A stretch of 64,000 nt of DNA from Spinacia oleracea (Eukaryota > Streptophyta > Magnoliopsida > Caryophyllales > Amaranthaceae). This document shows positions 11,360 to 23,697 of the stretch, piece after piece. A model generated the notes under the pieces. The model was not told the origin of the DNA. It did not search any database and was given only the letters and a program-made list of their open reading frames with translations. Every line of letters starts with the position of its first letter. Position 1 is the stretch's first letter. The translations under genes and the position numbers were made by a program. The DNA is taken from the NCBI RefSeq assembly GCF_020520425.1, contig NC_079488.1, positions 91,059,285-91,123,284 on the forward strand. Direction: 5' to 3'.

Positions 11360-11640
11360 CTAAACAACATTGGTGAATTCTCCAAAAGAACTACTAAAGC
11401 TCCTTTCCACGATTTGGTGGTCCTCGCGATGGAGAGTCGTGTCTAAGTGTCACAAAGATATAGTTGCCCATCATATTTACTTGGAAATCCTGACCAAGAG
11501 TTATTCTCATGTAACTCTCCACAAAGAGCAACTCAATTCAAGATCCAACTCTAACCCAACATCGGGGTAGAATTAGATCTTGATTTTGTCACTTTGGAGA
11601 TTCACTCCAAGAATCCAAGGACCCTAACGTATAAGCTTTT
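11360..11640 (+). pseudogene. Possible F-box gene remnant
   Basis: Short frames resemble the start of plant F-box proteins. One reads FHDLVVLAMESRV, like the xxDLVxxILxRLPxK core. Another reads VVSKCHKDIVAHHIYLEIL, like the cVSKxWxxlIxxxxFxxxhL segment, followed by SHVTLH. The pieces fall in different frames and no downstream repeat domain was found. The assignment is tentative. Confidence 0.3.
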
Positions 11641-12804
11641 AAGCGACGAAATTGATGTTAATTCAATTACATAGACATTTTTGTACAAATGAGCTAGAAA
11701 AACTATGTAAACTACATTTGAGAAAAAAAATATTCCAAATTGTTATCATTATACACAGACCCACAATTTTAAAATTTTAACCCATCAAGTCAAGAGTTCA
11801 TTAATTAATTACAAAGACAAATTTATGGCAATAGTGTAACTTTAAATACAAGTATTTAGATCAATAAAAATAATAATAAAAAAATCTTAATTTTAAGGAG
11901 TTGATTGGTGTGGGTCCAATGGTGAGTCAGGACTCAGTCAGGATTGATAGGGAGAGTATCTTACAAGTCAATGTTTTGTGATTAAAAAATTCCCCCACCC
12001 TAATTACAGTAATTACTCTTTTAACACCTGCCCCAACCAAAAAGGAAAAAGTCCCAAAGTAGTGGGGCCCTCCCTCAACTGCCCACGATTCCCGGGCAGT
12101 ACTTCCCTCCAGATTCCAGATCGTTACTTTATTTGCCCGTGACACGTGCGACCTCGATGAACCCAAAAAGAATAGCCACTACTCACTAGGAACGTGACAA
12201 AGCATACGTGGGAGAAAGCTAGCTAAATAATTGTACTCCGTAATAATTATATTCCAGTTTAATAAACAAAAATAATTGCATAGTTTGTGGTTGGAGAAAT
12301 GGTAATTGATATTGCTAATCACGAGGTCACAGGAATCTCCAGACTTAGCTGTTAGATCTTGCTTCCTACAGGGTTACCACCGTAAAGTCGTAAACTATTT
12401 TCACTCACCTAATGTTTATATTCAACTCCTAAAAATTAAAATCAAGTTTCTTCAAAAAAAAAAAATTAAAATTAAAATCAAAGAAAATAATGCAAGTGGC
12501 GAATGTTTAGAAACGGAGAGACTATTGTTTAGCCACCCGATTAGACATGGTCTCTAAAAATAAACACCCCTATGAAAGTGCTCCAAGAAATCCTAAAAGT
12601 AATGCTTGGTAGTGGCTCAAGCGAATATTTGCGGAGCTGAGCTGGTTAACATGTGCAGCTGTGCTAGATGCTGGTTCAGTATGGTCCCTTATTCTTACCT
12701 ATTAAAAATAAATAAATTAGGATACCGTTAATTTCACATGAATTTCATTTATATTATTTTACCTTTTTTTTATAGGTCTCAACTTATCTTATACTCCCTC
12801 AATA
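11641..12804. other. Intergenic, nothing recognised
   Basis: No recognisable gene. The minus-strand frame at 11927-12166 has no identifiable motif. A CACGTG-containing stretch near 12142 could be a G-box but there is no gene next to it. Confidence 0.5.
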
Positions 12805-13219
12805 TCTATTACTTTATACTAAAACAGACACTAGGAATGACATATGTCACTTCCTGGTGCAAAAATTTTCCGCCAAAATTCATTTTCCTAAAAAGTGTAT
12901 CTATTTTAATTTTATTCTCTATCCTTTTTTATAAACTATTTATGTATGGACAAATATTAGTTTATATATTATGACAATAATAATTTTGATAATTTTTTTT
13001 AGTAATATTTTAGTCAAATCGGTACATTAATAATGGAAAATATATTCACTCGAAATTTTGATCCAATTACCATTACGCATTTAAAATATGCATATTAGAT
13101 GAATAAATTTAAATGGATATGTTCAAATTTTATAATGATGCAGTAGTTTGGAGATATTTCAGTTAAATATTTTGTAAAAACAATGATCAAAATCCGTGCG
13201 TGCACGGGATCTAATCTAG
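12805..13219 (+). mobile_element. Small non-autonomous Helitron (A)
   Basis: The element starts TCTATTACTTTATACTAAAA after a host A and ends ATCTAATCTAG before a host T, which is the Helitron A/T insertion rule with 5'-TC and CTRR-3' ends. Eleven bases before the end lies a perfect hairpin, CCGTGC-GT-GCACGG, at 13194-13207. It is 415 bp and non-coding. Near the 5' end, 12829-12859 forms a strong imperfect palindrome shared with the next Helitron. Confidence 0.85.
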
Positions 13220-13413
13220 TATATTTTAAAAATACACTTTTCTTATTCAACTTTATTTTATTAAAGAGATACACTTTCTATTTTGGGCATGTCATGATCT
13301 CCATTTACAATTATATTAATCTTTCTATCCCTTTTGTGGTACTCACACTCACTCACATACGGAGTACTCTTTTTACCACAATAAATAATCCACCGACTAA
13401 CAATTTCTTCCAA

Positions 13414-16371
13414 TCTATTACTTTACTATATACTAAAAGAGACACCAGGAATGACACGTGTCAATTCCTGGTGCAACTTTTTCCCGCCAAAAAAATTTAT
13501 TTCTTTTTTCCTTTTTTTCTTAAATTACTAATCTATTACTTGAAAAAATAAAACGGTTTCCTAGAGAATATTAAAGATATACCGTATATATAAATATAAA
13601 ACGGTTTCCTAAATTAACTTTTGGAGAATATCTTAAATTAAAGCAACGTCGTATATGTAAGAGATAAAAAATTAGTAAATATATTATCTAAATTTGAGTA
13701 AATATATTATTATTAAATGTACCAAATCCATTATAAAAGATTCGGTAAATTTACCAAATCTATAAGTCTTTGGTAAATTTATCTTAAATGGAATAAAAGA
13801 TTTGGTAAAAAATATTTCATTACATATATCATTGATAATGGTAAATGGTTTGATTTTATAATCTATGTTTGATAAATTTACAAAGTTGTATATATAAAAG
13901 AATAAAAAATAAGTACACTTAATAATATTTGACCTTAATTTCTGGTCATAATTTCAGCAATAATCTATTACTATCTTTTTTTTCTTAAATTACTAATCTA
14001 TTACTTAAAAAAATAAAACGGTTTCCTAGCGAATATTAAAAACATAACATATATATAAAAATAAAACGGTTTTCTAAATTATCGTTTGGAGAATATATTA
14101 AAGCAACGTCGTATATATAAGAGATAAAAAATAAGTACACTTAATAATATTTAACCTTACTTTTTTGTCATAATTTCAGCAATAATAGCAATCTTTGGAG
14201 AATATATTAAAGCAAAGTCGAACTTTCCTAAAAATGGTCTCGCTGAAATTACGACCTTAGATAAATAGATTCCTTAACTTAAGTACAATTGATAATATTT
14301 TACCTTAGTTTCTGGTCATAATTTTTGAGAAAATAGCAATGTTTGGAGAATATATTAAAGCAAGGTCGTACTTTCCTCAAAATGGTCAATTTAGATTACT
14401 AAAATCGTTGAAATTACGAGCTTACATAAATTTGGTCATACTTTCAGCGATTTCAGCAATCTTTAGATAATATATCAAGCAAGATTTCAGCGGGAAAAAG
14501 AAAAAACGATATAGAATAATACGGAGTAATATATAGTGCACATTATGAAAATTATATATCACAAAAATTATATACATAAAAAATACAAGGAGAACTTTGA
14601 CAAATTCATCAGAAAAATATGACACGTACATCATGACTTTCAGCTTCATTCTTCAAATCAACGCTTAAAAAAAAAAATTGACATTTTTAGATTATTAAAT
14701 AAAATCTTTGGGAATATTCCATGCAGTATAAAAATCGTGAAAGTGTACCATTAAGAAACCACGAGTTCACTGATCGATCATGTTATTCTTAAAATTACTA
14801 TAACTTTCAAACACAAAAATCAATAATGGCACAAAATATCGCGATGATTAAGGACATAAATCCTACTACGGAAAATTTGATACTACAAGTTAGACTTATT
14901 CGTTTATGGACACTGGCATCCTTCAAAATCCCGGTTGATGTTTGCTCTATTGACATGGCCGGTGTTGTTAGATGCAGAGGTAATCACTTTTATCTTATTT
15001 CAAGTTTATGGACAACTTTATTATCGTCTTCACTATATTAATTATTTTATTATAGTTACGTCATTTCTCATTTCATGTTAGGGTGAGAAAATACAAGCGA
15101 CTATCAAGAAATATTAGTTGAGAACATTCCAGCCTCTACTTAATGAGGGTGAACTATAACTATATCAAACTTTGGTGTTGGAAAGAGTAGTGGGAATATA
15201 AGCCCATTGGTCACCTACGAAATATATTTTTGGTTTTTAACTCGAGTTAATGTCTTACTGGCGGCAAATATTCCTACATATGGTTTTGATTTGGTGCCTT
15301 TTGATACAATTATTTCAAACAGCCTAGATAACACCTGTTTAATGGGTATGATAAAATTCCTCTTTTCAAAACATAAGATATGATTTATAGTATATAGATA
15401 GTTTGCTAACATAAAATTGTATTTTCATGCAATAGATGTGATTGTATATCTTTCTGGAGTAACAAGTAGTGATGATTATATGAGGAATATTTTTAACAAA
15501 GCAACTCACTATTCAATTAGAGGATCTCCAGTAAGTTAAATAAGTGTTTCCTAAATAAAGATTTTGAATAATGTATTATTACTATGTTCATGGGGAATTT
15601 CAGAAAAAAATGTTATGAGTTATACTATGTGGAATCATTATGCTGATGAATTGACTACTTACTTGTCCGAGCACCGAAATTGTCAAGTTATACTAATAGT
15701 CCAATTTGCGAAAATCAAGAATTGGCAAGGTATGAAATAAATTGATTGGTGGATTATGAGAAAATATATTATGTGATATTTATATAACATATCTATCTTA
15801 TCCATATAAAGGTACTAATGGATTATATCAAGTTCACTTTTTGCAACAAGACTTCATATCAATTCAAATGTTGAAGAAATCAATGCTTTTAAAAATAGGT
15901 ATGTAAACAAGACAATTAATATATATACTTCATATTGTAGGTATACTTGAAAGGTATTATAAGAGATATATATCAAAAAGTGAATTCATGAATTAGAAGG
16001 AATGATAAATGGTTTTTACAAATATCTTTTGTTTTTTGTAGCTTTGGGAATGGAGGAAAGACTTCATCAGAAATGATGACTCAAATAAATAGTCATACCT
16101 CTCAGAAAAATGAAAATTGAATTCCTAAAAAAATCAGAGCGAAAGCAGGTTGATGAGATACATGAGCGACGGAAGAAAATATATACACAAGAGGCAAGTG
16201 ATTAATTCTATTACTTTTCTTATATAATAAAGTTTTGTGTAAATACTTTCTTCCACTTTAGCTACTTTAAAATGTTTAGTGTTATGGAAAATTAATTGTT
16301 ACAAATTTTATTTTTAAGTGTATCTTCTACATTATTTTGAATCACCGTGCGTGACACGGGTCCTAAACTAA
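13414..16371 (+). mobile_element. Helitron (B) carrying an RPA70-like gene remnant
   Basis: The 5' end TCTATTACTTTACTATATAC follows a host A. The 3' end CCTAAACTAA precedes a host T, with a hairpin CCGTG-CGTGA-CACGG at 16345-16359. The 2958-bp interior has several similar AT-rich segments (aaaacggtttcct, ggagaatatattaaagcaa) repeated between 13550 and 14500. An RPA-like gene fills 14826 to about 16120. No RepHel helicase was recognised, so the element is probably mobilised in trans. Plant Helitrons are known to carry RPA-like genes. Confidence 0.85.
14826..16120 (+). pseudogene. Replication protein A 70-kDa-like (OB-fold) gene remnant in Helitron
   Basis: The first exon (14826-14979, then GT) encodes MAQNIAMIKDINPTTENLIL and VRLIRLWTLASFK, the opening strand pattern of an RPA70-type OB fold (xDINPxxxNwxIxVRVIRLW). 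Further exon-like pieces follow with splice-like borders. About 15220-15343 reads ANIPTYGFDLVPFDTII. 15435-15531 reads DVIVYLSGVTSSDDY. About 15610-15730 reads MSYTMWNHYADELTTYL and VILIVQFAKIKNWQG. The order matches the second DNA-binding OB fold of RPA70-like proteins of plant Helitrons, which bind single-stranded DNA during replication or rolling-circle transposition. Later parts are weak and I could not define a stop, so I call it a remnant; a functional short form is not excluded. Confidence 0.7.
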
Positions 16372-16638
16372 TAAATAATAATTCAATACACCACTTTCAT
16401 TTTATTTTAATAAATTTCAACTCACCCTACGAAAATTACCTGCCGATTAAAATGTATTTTTTAAATAATATGGAGGGATTATTGTATTATTTTTTCGTAT
16501 TACCCATTATATATCTGATCTTATTGCTTGGAAATTAAGGGAAGTTATAAAAAGGTGTACTTAATTTATTGACATCTTATCTTATACAAACTTATACATC
16601 TTGTATTATTTTATCTTATCTGAACATATTGACCCTTA

Positions 16639-16907
16639 TACTACAAGAATTTGTATCTTTAACGACAACCTAATTACGACGGGTCAAAAATCCCGTCGCA
16701 AAAGCCTTTTGCGACGGGGCTAACAATCAAACAAAAACGGGAACAACCGCCGCAAATGTCTTTTACAACGGGTTAACGACGATGTTTTTCATTAACGATG
16801 ACCCCGTTTTATGACGGGTTCGTGATAGAAAATCTCGTCATTAATCAACGATTATTGTCCTTTAACGACATGATTTTCCGTCATTAATGGTACAATTTTT
16901 TGTAATA
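16639..16907. mobile_element. CACTA-type MITE with decayed ends
   Basis: The left end TACTACAAGAATTTGTATCT and the reverse complement of the right end TATTACAAAAAATTGTACCA form an imperfect terminal repeat resembling CACTACAAGAA ends of plant CACTA elements. A 3-bp duplication TTA lies at 16636-16638 and 16908-16910. The interior repeats acgacgggt/cccgtcg motifs. Length is 269 bp, non-coding. Confidence 0.65.
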
Positions 16908-17190
16908 TTAACTTATCTTGTATTATTAGACCTGAAACAATTGAAAATAGCGTCAGCAGAATAGAGGTCTAAATACTCATATAAAAAGACTCTAAACATA
17001 CAAATGTAGTTAAAGCGACAAATACCTGAAAACGAAGGGAGTATTGTGTTCAATAGAAAATAATATATAGTCTAAATCAATTTAGATTAGTCAAAATATG
17101 GCTAAATCAGTAAAATAATTTGTAATCACTAAGAATATGTTTCATTCCGTAAATTAAAAATCTAGCTGTGGGCTCTATTTTATTCACTTA

Positions 17191-17222
17191 TTAGATTTAA
17201 GCCCGTGCGATGTACGATTTTT
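17191..17222 (-). mobile_element. Helitron 3' terminus remnant
   Basis: On the minus strand this reads ACATCGCACGGGCTTAAATC followed by TAA and a host T, the usual shape of a plant Helitron 3' end. No 5' partner was found, and the LTR element at 17512 lies just beyond. Confidence 0.5.
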
Positions 17223-17511
17223 TTTATATATAATTTGTTTAATCGTTCTTAAAACTATAGTAACTTACTATTGCGATCAAGAACTATTGCGCTAATTAAT
17301 CATTAATTTTATTTTATTTTTAGTTATGAGATCTAACTTTTTACTTTTATTTTTTTTAAATCTTATTAATTTATTACTATGGATAAATAACAAACGAAAA
17401 CAACTACTCCCTTTATTCATGATATTATAAATTAGAATTTTGACAGTATTCACAAATAAAGAGAATCTTCTAAATTATTTACAATAAATAAAGAAAAATA
17501 TATTCATGTAG

Positions 17512-20339
17512 TGTAATACCCCGAATTTTTAAAACTCGATTAATATGCTTAATTATTTTTATTTAGCTTAAAATCGTTTTAAATATTAATTTCAAACTTT
17601 ATTTTAATTAACGAAGTTTTATTTCGCTTAAAATTTTAATATTATTACACGATTTATTAATTTTCAGATTCTATGATTAAATTTCAAATTTTTCGAGCTT
17701 AAGCTACTTTTTAAAAAAATCTAAATTACTCCGTGATTTATTTCGGATTTTTAATAATTTCGGAACGTTCTCATTCGAAAACTAAATTTATTTTTCGTTA
17801 ACGATATTTTTATAAATAATTATTTTAAAACTTAGTTTTAATTAATCATTTCTATTCTAATTAATTTCCTAAGGCAACACCAATTTTCTGAATTTTTACC
17901 TAAGTAATTGAAATTACGAAAATACCCTTGCAAAATAAAAATTCCATTTCCCTTTCTTCTCTTTGCTCTCCACGTACAAAACAAGAGGAGCATTTTCCTT
18001 CCTTCCCCTTTTCCTCACAATTCAGCCTTGGTTCATTGCTTGCTCCCCAAGGGCTGAATCTTCTTCTTCACTCTTCTTAGTTTTATAATCAGACAATTGC
18101 CATTTTGGTTCCTCACCCAAAATCAATCAACAAAACTAATTATCACTCCCCCTTGTATTCTTTGTTCGAACCCCTACCACCACCACCATCAGTGGTTGTC
18201 GCCACCATAAACCACTGTCAAACACCACCCCAAACCCACTCGACCCACCGCAGCCACCACCATTTAACCACCACGCCGCAATGACCGCACCACCCCTCTA
18301 GTAAATCTCCGCCCCCAAATACTCCGGCGAACCATTGTGCCGCCGCCCAGAATCGCCCAAATCACCACCCCTCCCCTGCTTTCCCCTGTTCGCGCAACAC
18401 CCCCTCCCCTTCCTTGCTGTTTCGCCGCCGCGAACACACCACCACCATCGCCTTACCGGCGCGATTCCGCGCCTTTGCGCCGTCCAGAACCCGAGCGCAG
18501 CCCCACCTCCTCTCTCTCCTCTCCTCTCCTCTCCCTCCTCTGTTTCGAGCCTTATTCCCCTGCTTCACTTCCCCTATTCTTCGTACCCAACTTTTTAAAA
18601 AAAAGGACGAGTTCCAGTAATTTAGAACTTTGTTTTTATTTCTGAAATTAAGCCCAACCCCTTTGTTCTGGCCCAATATCCCAAAGTAAGCTCTTTTTAT
18701 TTATTTATTTATTTATTTAAACACTCATATTAATCAATTGTCATCATACAAATTTCATGATAATTTCAGATTTATGTTTTGACTGAAAATTTGGATTTAA
18801 ATAATATTTTCGTTAATTAATGAAATTAAATAATATTCATGTAAATCGATTTATGAAATTTTGATTGAAATTTCGTTTAATAATATTTTCAAGAAATTTT
18901 ATAATTTTATTAAATTCATCATTTCAATATTCACTATTTATAAAATTATTATTTATGAATTTATCAATCTAAATGTTATACGAAAATAAATAGTTACTTA
19001 AACATTTCAATAAAATAAATTATTAATAATGATTTAAAATATGATTTGTCAGAATTTTGGGAATAAATAATATTTCATTAATTCCGAAATTATAAAATAC
19101 ATATTCATTATTTTAAAATCGTATTAGTTTTTAAGAAATTTATCGTTTTAATAATTAATTCAATAATTTGATACTTTGAAAGAAATCGGACTCGGAGCTC
19201 AGGACGAACGAACCAAGGAAAAAGGCCTGGCAAATCATGGAATTGAGGTAACGGTTATTGCTAGTACCCGCATTCCCTTCGAAATGTATTTATGAATGAT
19301 GTTATGAATGATTGATGTTTTATAATGATGTTTTATGAATTGCGGGATTACAAGTATGATTTGATTGAATTGTTTTACGATAATGCAGCTTTATGCAAAG
19401 TATTGATTTAATGAATTATTATTCCTGAAAGAAATGATTTTATGAAATAACGAGATTTAATGGTTTATCGAACCACCCTGAATGATTGAGATTTTCCTGA
19501 TTAATGTTCGATTAAAAGAAATGTAAACATGATAAATAAAAGTGTAAGAATTGGTCAAGTTCCCCTGATATGGAGCCCAGGCTCCCCCTAATAAGAATCA
19601 CTGGCTTCCCCTGATATGGAGCCCAGGCTCCCCCTGATAAGAAGCACTGGCTTCCCCTGATATGGAACCAAGGTTCCCCCTGATAAGAAGCACTGGCTTC
19701 CCCTGATATGGAACCAAGGTTCCCCCTGAAATGAAGCACTGGCTTCCCCTGTTATGGAGCATTGACTCCCCCTGTTATGAAGCACTGGTTTCCCCTGTTC
19801 GTAGGAGACGTCCTACCATGTTTTCCTGTAAAGTCATGACGACCAGAATAAATACTGTTAAAAGGAAAAAGATTAATGAAATGACGTTCCTGAAATTAAT
19901 GTTCCTGAAATGATGATATTGATTTATTAAATGTTTTACTATATTCTATTCTCCTTGTTTATTAAATAAAATAAATTGAAATGATATTACGATGCTAGGG
20001 TAACTTGTTACTGAGTCTTCGGCTCACCGTTTTGTTTTCCGTTTTAGGTACTGCTGGGGACCACGGAAACGAGTAGTGGCGAGGATTTCACTATTACCAA
20101 GTTCACCTAAGTTAATGTTAAGTTGTAACAAGTTTAAGTAAAGATTCTTGATTAAGTTTCGTACTTTTATTAAGGAATTGAGAAGGATGATTATGTGAAT
20201 TTTGGAGTTTAATAGCTTATGATTGATAGTTGCCTTGTAATTCCCAAGAGGGAGTTACGGCTGTAATGTCCCGACCGAATTAGGTTATTTCCGCTGCTAA
20301 GTATTCCTTAATAAGTGATTTAGAGGTCGGGGTGTTACA
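17512..20339 (+). repeat. 5' LTR of the gag-only gypsy element
   Basis: 2828 bp, nearly identical to 23698-26538. It contains a C-rich, pyrimidine-tract segment (about 18160-18560) and a 46-bp tandem array (19558-19800). Open frames in the C-rich part occur in several frames on both strands and reflect composition, not protein coding. Confidence 0.9.
19558..19800. repeat. 46-bp tandem repeat within the LTR
   Basis: About five imperfect copies of a 46-bp unit containing ttcccctgatatggagccca and ctccccctgataagaagcac. The same array recurs in the 3' LTR at 25757-26000. Internal ggagcccaggctcc is itself an inverted repeat. Confidence 0.8.
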
Positions 20340-20342
20340 GTT

Positions 20343-20354
20343 TGGTATCAGAGC
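20343..20354 (+). other. Primer-binding site (tRNA-Met type)
   Basis: TGGTATCAGAGC lies three bases after the 5' LTR and matches the 3' end complement of plant initiator tRNA-Met, the usual primer site of plant LTR elements. Confidence 0.85.
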
Positions 20355-20733
20355 CAGGTTCTGGACCATAAGTGCTAAACCTTACGGGTTTTGCACGTAA
20401 TAGAATTCAATAGGCTTTAAGCAAAGAGTTTTAAGGAAAAGTTAAAAAGAATATGTTAAAATCATGTTAAGTTAAAATGAAATGAGTGTGAGTGTAGGAA
20501 CGGGCTGAAAAAGGATTATTTTCCTATTGTGTATGTTTTCCTGATTGAGCATGTTATGCAGAATGTCGACTATCGAGGCTGCTAACGATATTAACGAGGG
20601 AGCTCACAACGATCACAACGTCCATGTCAATGATGACACTATCTACGAGGATGTCGCCCATGATGATCCCTATGACGATCAACCTATCAAAGGTCACAAA
20701 GAAAGGATGGAATGATTAGAAACCGTTAGCACG

Positions 20734-21738
20734 ATGTTAGCTGAATTAATCAAAGATTCTCAGAAACAGAAATCGATGAATACGAACGAAAATGCATCAA
20801 TGTTCAAGAAGTTTTCATCCCTAAACCCACCATCTTACGATGGCAAGCCCGACCCTGTAGAATTCGAGGATTGGATTAATCGCGTAGATCAATTGTTTGA
20901 AACCTTGCAATGTCCTAAGGAATGGAGAGTCGATTTCGCCGTGTTTTACTTAACGGGCCAAGCAAGTTTATGGTGGAAAGTTAATAAGGAAAGGAAGAAT
21001 GAGCCTAGATTTGGTTGGACCGAACTGCAAAAGTTACTAAGAGATAAGTTTTATCCACCATCCCTGAGGAAACAAAAGGAAGACGAGTTTTTGCACTTGC
21101 AACAAGGAACAATGAGTGTTATGGAATATGCAAACAAGTTCATGGAATTATCAAGATTTGCACCGGAGCTGGTATCGACAGAACAATCTAGGATGAACCG
21201 TTTTGAGCGAGGTCTTCATTTGAAATACCAAGATAGGTTGGCAACTCAAAGGTTTACTTCCTATCAAGATATGGTTGATATTGCAGTTAATGTTGAACGA
21301 GTTGTATTACTTCGAGAAGCACAAAATGTTGGTGATAAAAGGAAGAATGATAATCAAAACCATGGAGGAACTAAAAGGCCAAACCAAGGAAACCATAATC
21401 ATAGAAGGAACGATAGTAGAAACCAAGGTTACAATGATAGAGCATCTCGTAGTGTATGGTGTGCTAAGTGTGGGAAGAGAAACCATACTGAAAGTGAATG
21501 TCGTGCAGGAACAAAGAAATGTTATCGATGTGGAGGAAAAGATCATTTTGTCAGAGACTGCCCTAAACCACCTCCCACGGATATTGCAAGAGCAACCTCG
21601 ACCAATCATGAACGAAACAACAACAATGCTAGGGTTAATCATGATCCACCACGACCACCAATATCTGGAAAGGCTTACATGATGAGAGCTGACAAGGAAG
21701 AAGAAGATGACGCCAACGCTGATACTATTTCAATTTAG
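20734..21738 (+). CDS. gag polyprotein of the gypsy element (fossil element)
   Basis: The frame gives a 334-residue protein with the plant gypsy gag pattern. A capsid-like region (FEDWINRVDQLFETL near residue 45, LWWKV, LRDKFYPPSLRKQKEDEF) is followed by a basic Asn/Arg-rich linker. Two CCHC zinc knuckles come next (CAKCGKRNHTESEC and CYRCGGKDHFVRDC), then an acidic tail. In this family gag forms the virus-like particle and binds the RNA. The frame may extend upstream from an ATG at 20564; I list only the clearly continuous part. No pol follows. Confidence 0.8.
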   Translation: MLAELIKDSQKQKSMNTNENASMFKKFSSLNPPSYDGKPDPVEFEDWINRVDQLFETLQCPKEWRVDFAVFYLTGQASLWWKVNKERKNEPRFGWTELQKLLRDKFYPPSLRKQKEDEFLHLQQGTMSVMEYANKFMELSRFAPELVSTEQSRMNRFERGLHLKYQDRLATQRFTSYQDMVDIAVNVERVVLLREAQNVGDKRKNDNQNHGGTKRPNQGNHNHRRNDSRNQGYNDRASRSVWCAKCGKRNHTESECRAGTKKCYRCGGKDHFVRDCPKPPPTDIARATSTNHERNNNNARVNHDPPRPPISGKAYMMRADKEEEDDANADTISI

Positions 21739-23697
21739 TTCTTATGTACGTTTGAACCTAAGTATCCTGTTTTAGATTTGAATCATGTCATAGATATTTT
21801 GTCAAGGACATGTTATGAAATGTTTAAGGATCATTAATGTCCTCAAGGAAGTTTATGAAAGAATTAATAAAAGCATGATTTTGTGGATATGAATTGTTTT
21901 AAGGAACTTTTATGTTTATGAATTATTTAAGGTTGATTTTTAGAGTACCGAAAGAGCATGAGTTTGTATTTAAGGATGATTGATAGAGTACAAGAAGAGT
22001 GTGAGTTTGTATTTCATAAAAGGTGAGTCACCGCTTAAATCAAGGTTATTCAGGGTTCAAAGCGTTTAAGTTATGATTAAGGTTGATTTATGGGTTATTT
22101 TCCCGCACCCTTCATAATGATTGTTTTGTGGTTATAAGCACCTAAGTGTATTTTCAGATATGTTAAGGAAGCTAAGCTAGAATATTAAAAAGTTATGCAA
22201 AAATATTATGTGATCGAGACCAAACATGATTTATGGTGAAAATATAAAATTGAGGTTACACATGGAGTTCTGAGGATTATACCGAAGGAAGTAATCAGGA
22301 ATTAGTCAGTCAATAAAGTTGATGGTGTTTTCAGTATACCTTTCCGCATCATTTATAGGGATTGTTTTTGAAAGAATGCTTGAAGAAAGCTAAGAGAGAG
22401 AATTAAGGTTTTGCAAAATATTAGGTGGAAAACATGATTTCTGGTGATCGAAAGATGAAACTAAGTTTTGGGGATCTTACCAATGTAAGTTGTCGAGAAT
22501 TAGTCTGTCTATGAGGTTGATGATATCAATAAATGTTATGAAGTTCGAAAAGAATTATTATTGAGGAATGCAATGGAGTTAAGAAAAGGAATCGACGAAA
22601 TGATAGCCAGGTAGTCCGAACTAAGTTTCTAGAACCTAGGTTGTTTCTGATAAAGGCACATGTGATGGCTTAGAATTATCCGCCAAAACCCAAGTGTTTG
22701 TCGACTTAAAATACTAAGGATAAGTAACAAAGTCGTACGTCTAATGATGTAGTTCTTGTCACGTGGTTGGACTCAAACCCCCGCAACGAACGTAGTCAAC
22801 GAAGTTGTTTGACGTAGAAGAAAAGATCGGAAATCGAAATCGAAACGAATCGAATAACGAAAGTCAACGATAAGTTTCCTGCAACAAAGAAGCCCAATGG
22901 AAAATGAAAGCGAAATATATCTAATTATTCGCCCACGAACGATATGATGTATGAATTACTATGTTTTCTATGAATGATTATGTTATGGTCAACCATGCTC
23001 GTGTGTTAGATGTTATGCTTATGTTGAATTTGAAATGTTCACATGAATTATGTCTCTATGATATGGATTGTGTTTATAATGACATGACATGATTGTACTG
23101 GTAGTCTAATTGTTAAACATGGAAGCCGCCTCCGATGGAAGTTCTCCTGAGCTCAGAGTACGAGATTGATATAATAAATGACTTTTACAAATTATTCGAG
23201 TATTGAAATTGGTTGATAAATATTTGTTTTCACTAAATATACGTATATTTTCAGAATTATAATTTAATTCTCATTAAAAGTTACTATTTTCGGTAGAAAA
23301 TACTTTCAAACAAGATATCACAAAGTAAAATGGGAGCCAAGTCTAAGCTAACAATTTGCCCCTTTTATGTTCTTTGCTCCTCGATCCTATTTTATGAAGT
23401 AAAGTGGAGATACGAAAGACGATGGCGGAATGTAATTGACCTTAATGACGATTAATGATCAATATAATTTTGCCCCTTTTGTATTCTTTACTCTTCGATT
23501 CTAGGTCTCGAGTTGAAGCGGAGTCCTAAAAGATGATGGCGGAATGAAGGCTAGACGTTGTCAGAATTGAAATTGTGAGATCTTGATTTTGAAATAAAAC
23601 ACCATACTTTTATTCGATTGTTTTCAATTTTCAACAAACATTTTATAAATCAAATTTTCAAGTTTCGAGGACGAAACTTTTTCTAAGGGGGTGAGAA
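21739..23697. other. Non-coding interior of the gag-only element
   Basis: About 2 kb between gag and the 3' LTR with no recognisable retroelement enzyme domain. It ends with GACGAAACTTT and a purine tract (ctaagggggtgagaa), the expected polypurine tract. Confidence 0.7.

Noticed and set aside
11927-12166. 79-residue minus-strand frame as a gene
   Set aside because: No recognisable domain, no splice partners and no homologue I know. Treated as chance.
18335-18676. Overlapping 68-104-residue frames, Pro/Ser-rich, on both strands (also at 24483-24892)
   Set aside because: They lie in the C-rich block of the gypsy LTRs, occur in several frames at once and repeat in both LTRs. Composition explains them.
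19512-19785. Minus-strand frames with repeating SISGEAS/FHIRGSQ peptides
   Set aside because: Product of the 46-bp tandem array in the LTR. There is no start context or family match, and the same frames recur at 25711-25984.
19558-19800. CRISPR-like array
   Set aside because: The units are contiguous imperfect tandem repeats without unique spacers, in a plant nuclear LTR.
21275-21682. 135-residue frame overlapping gag
   Set aside because: Shadow of the gag frame. The gag frame has the zinc knuckles and capsid pattern.
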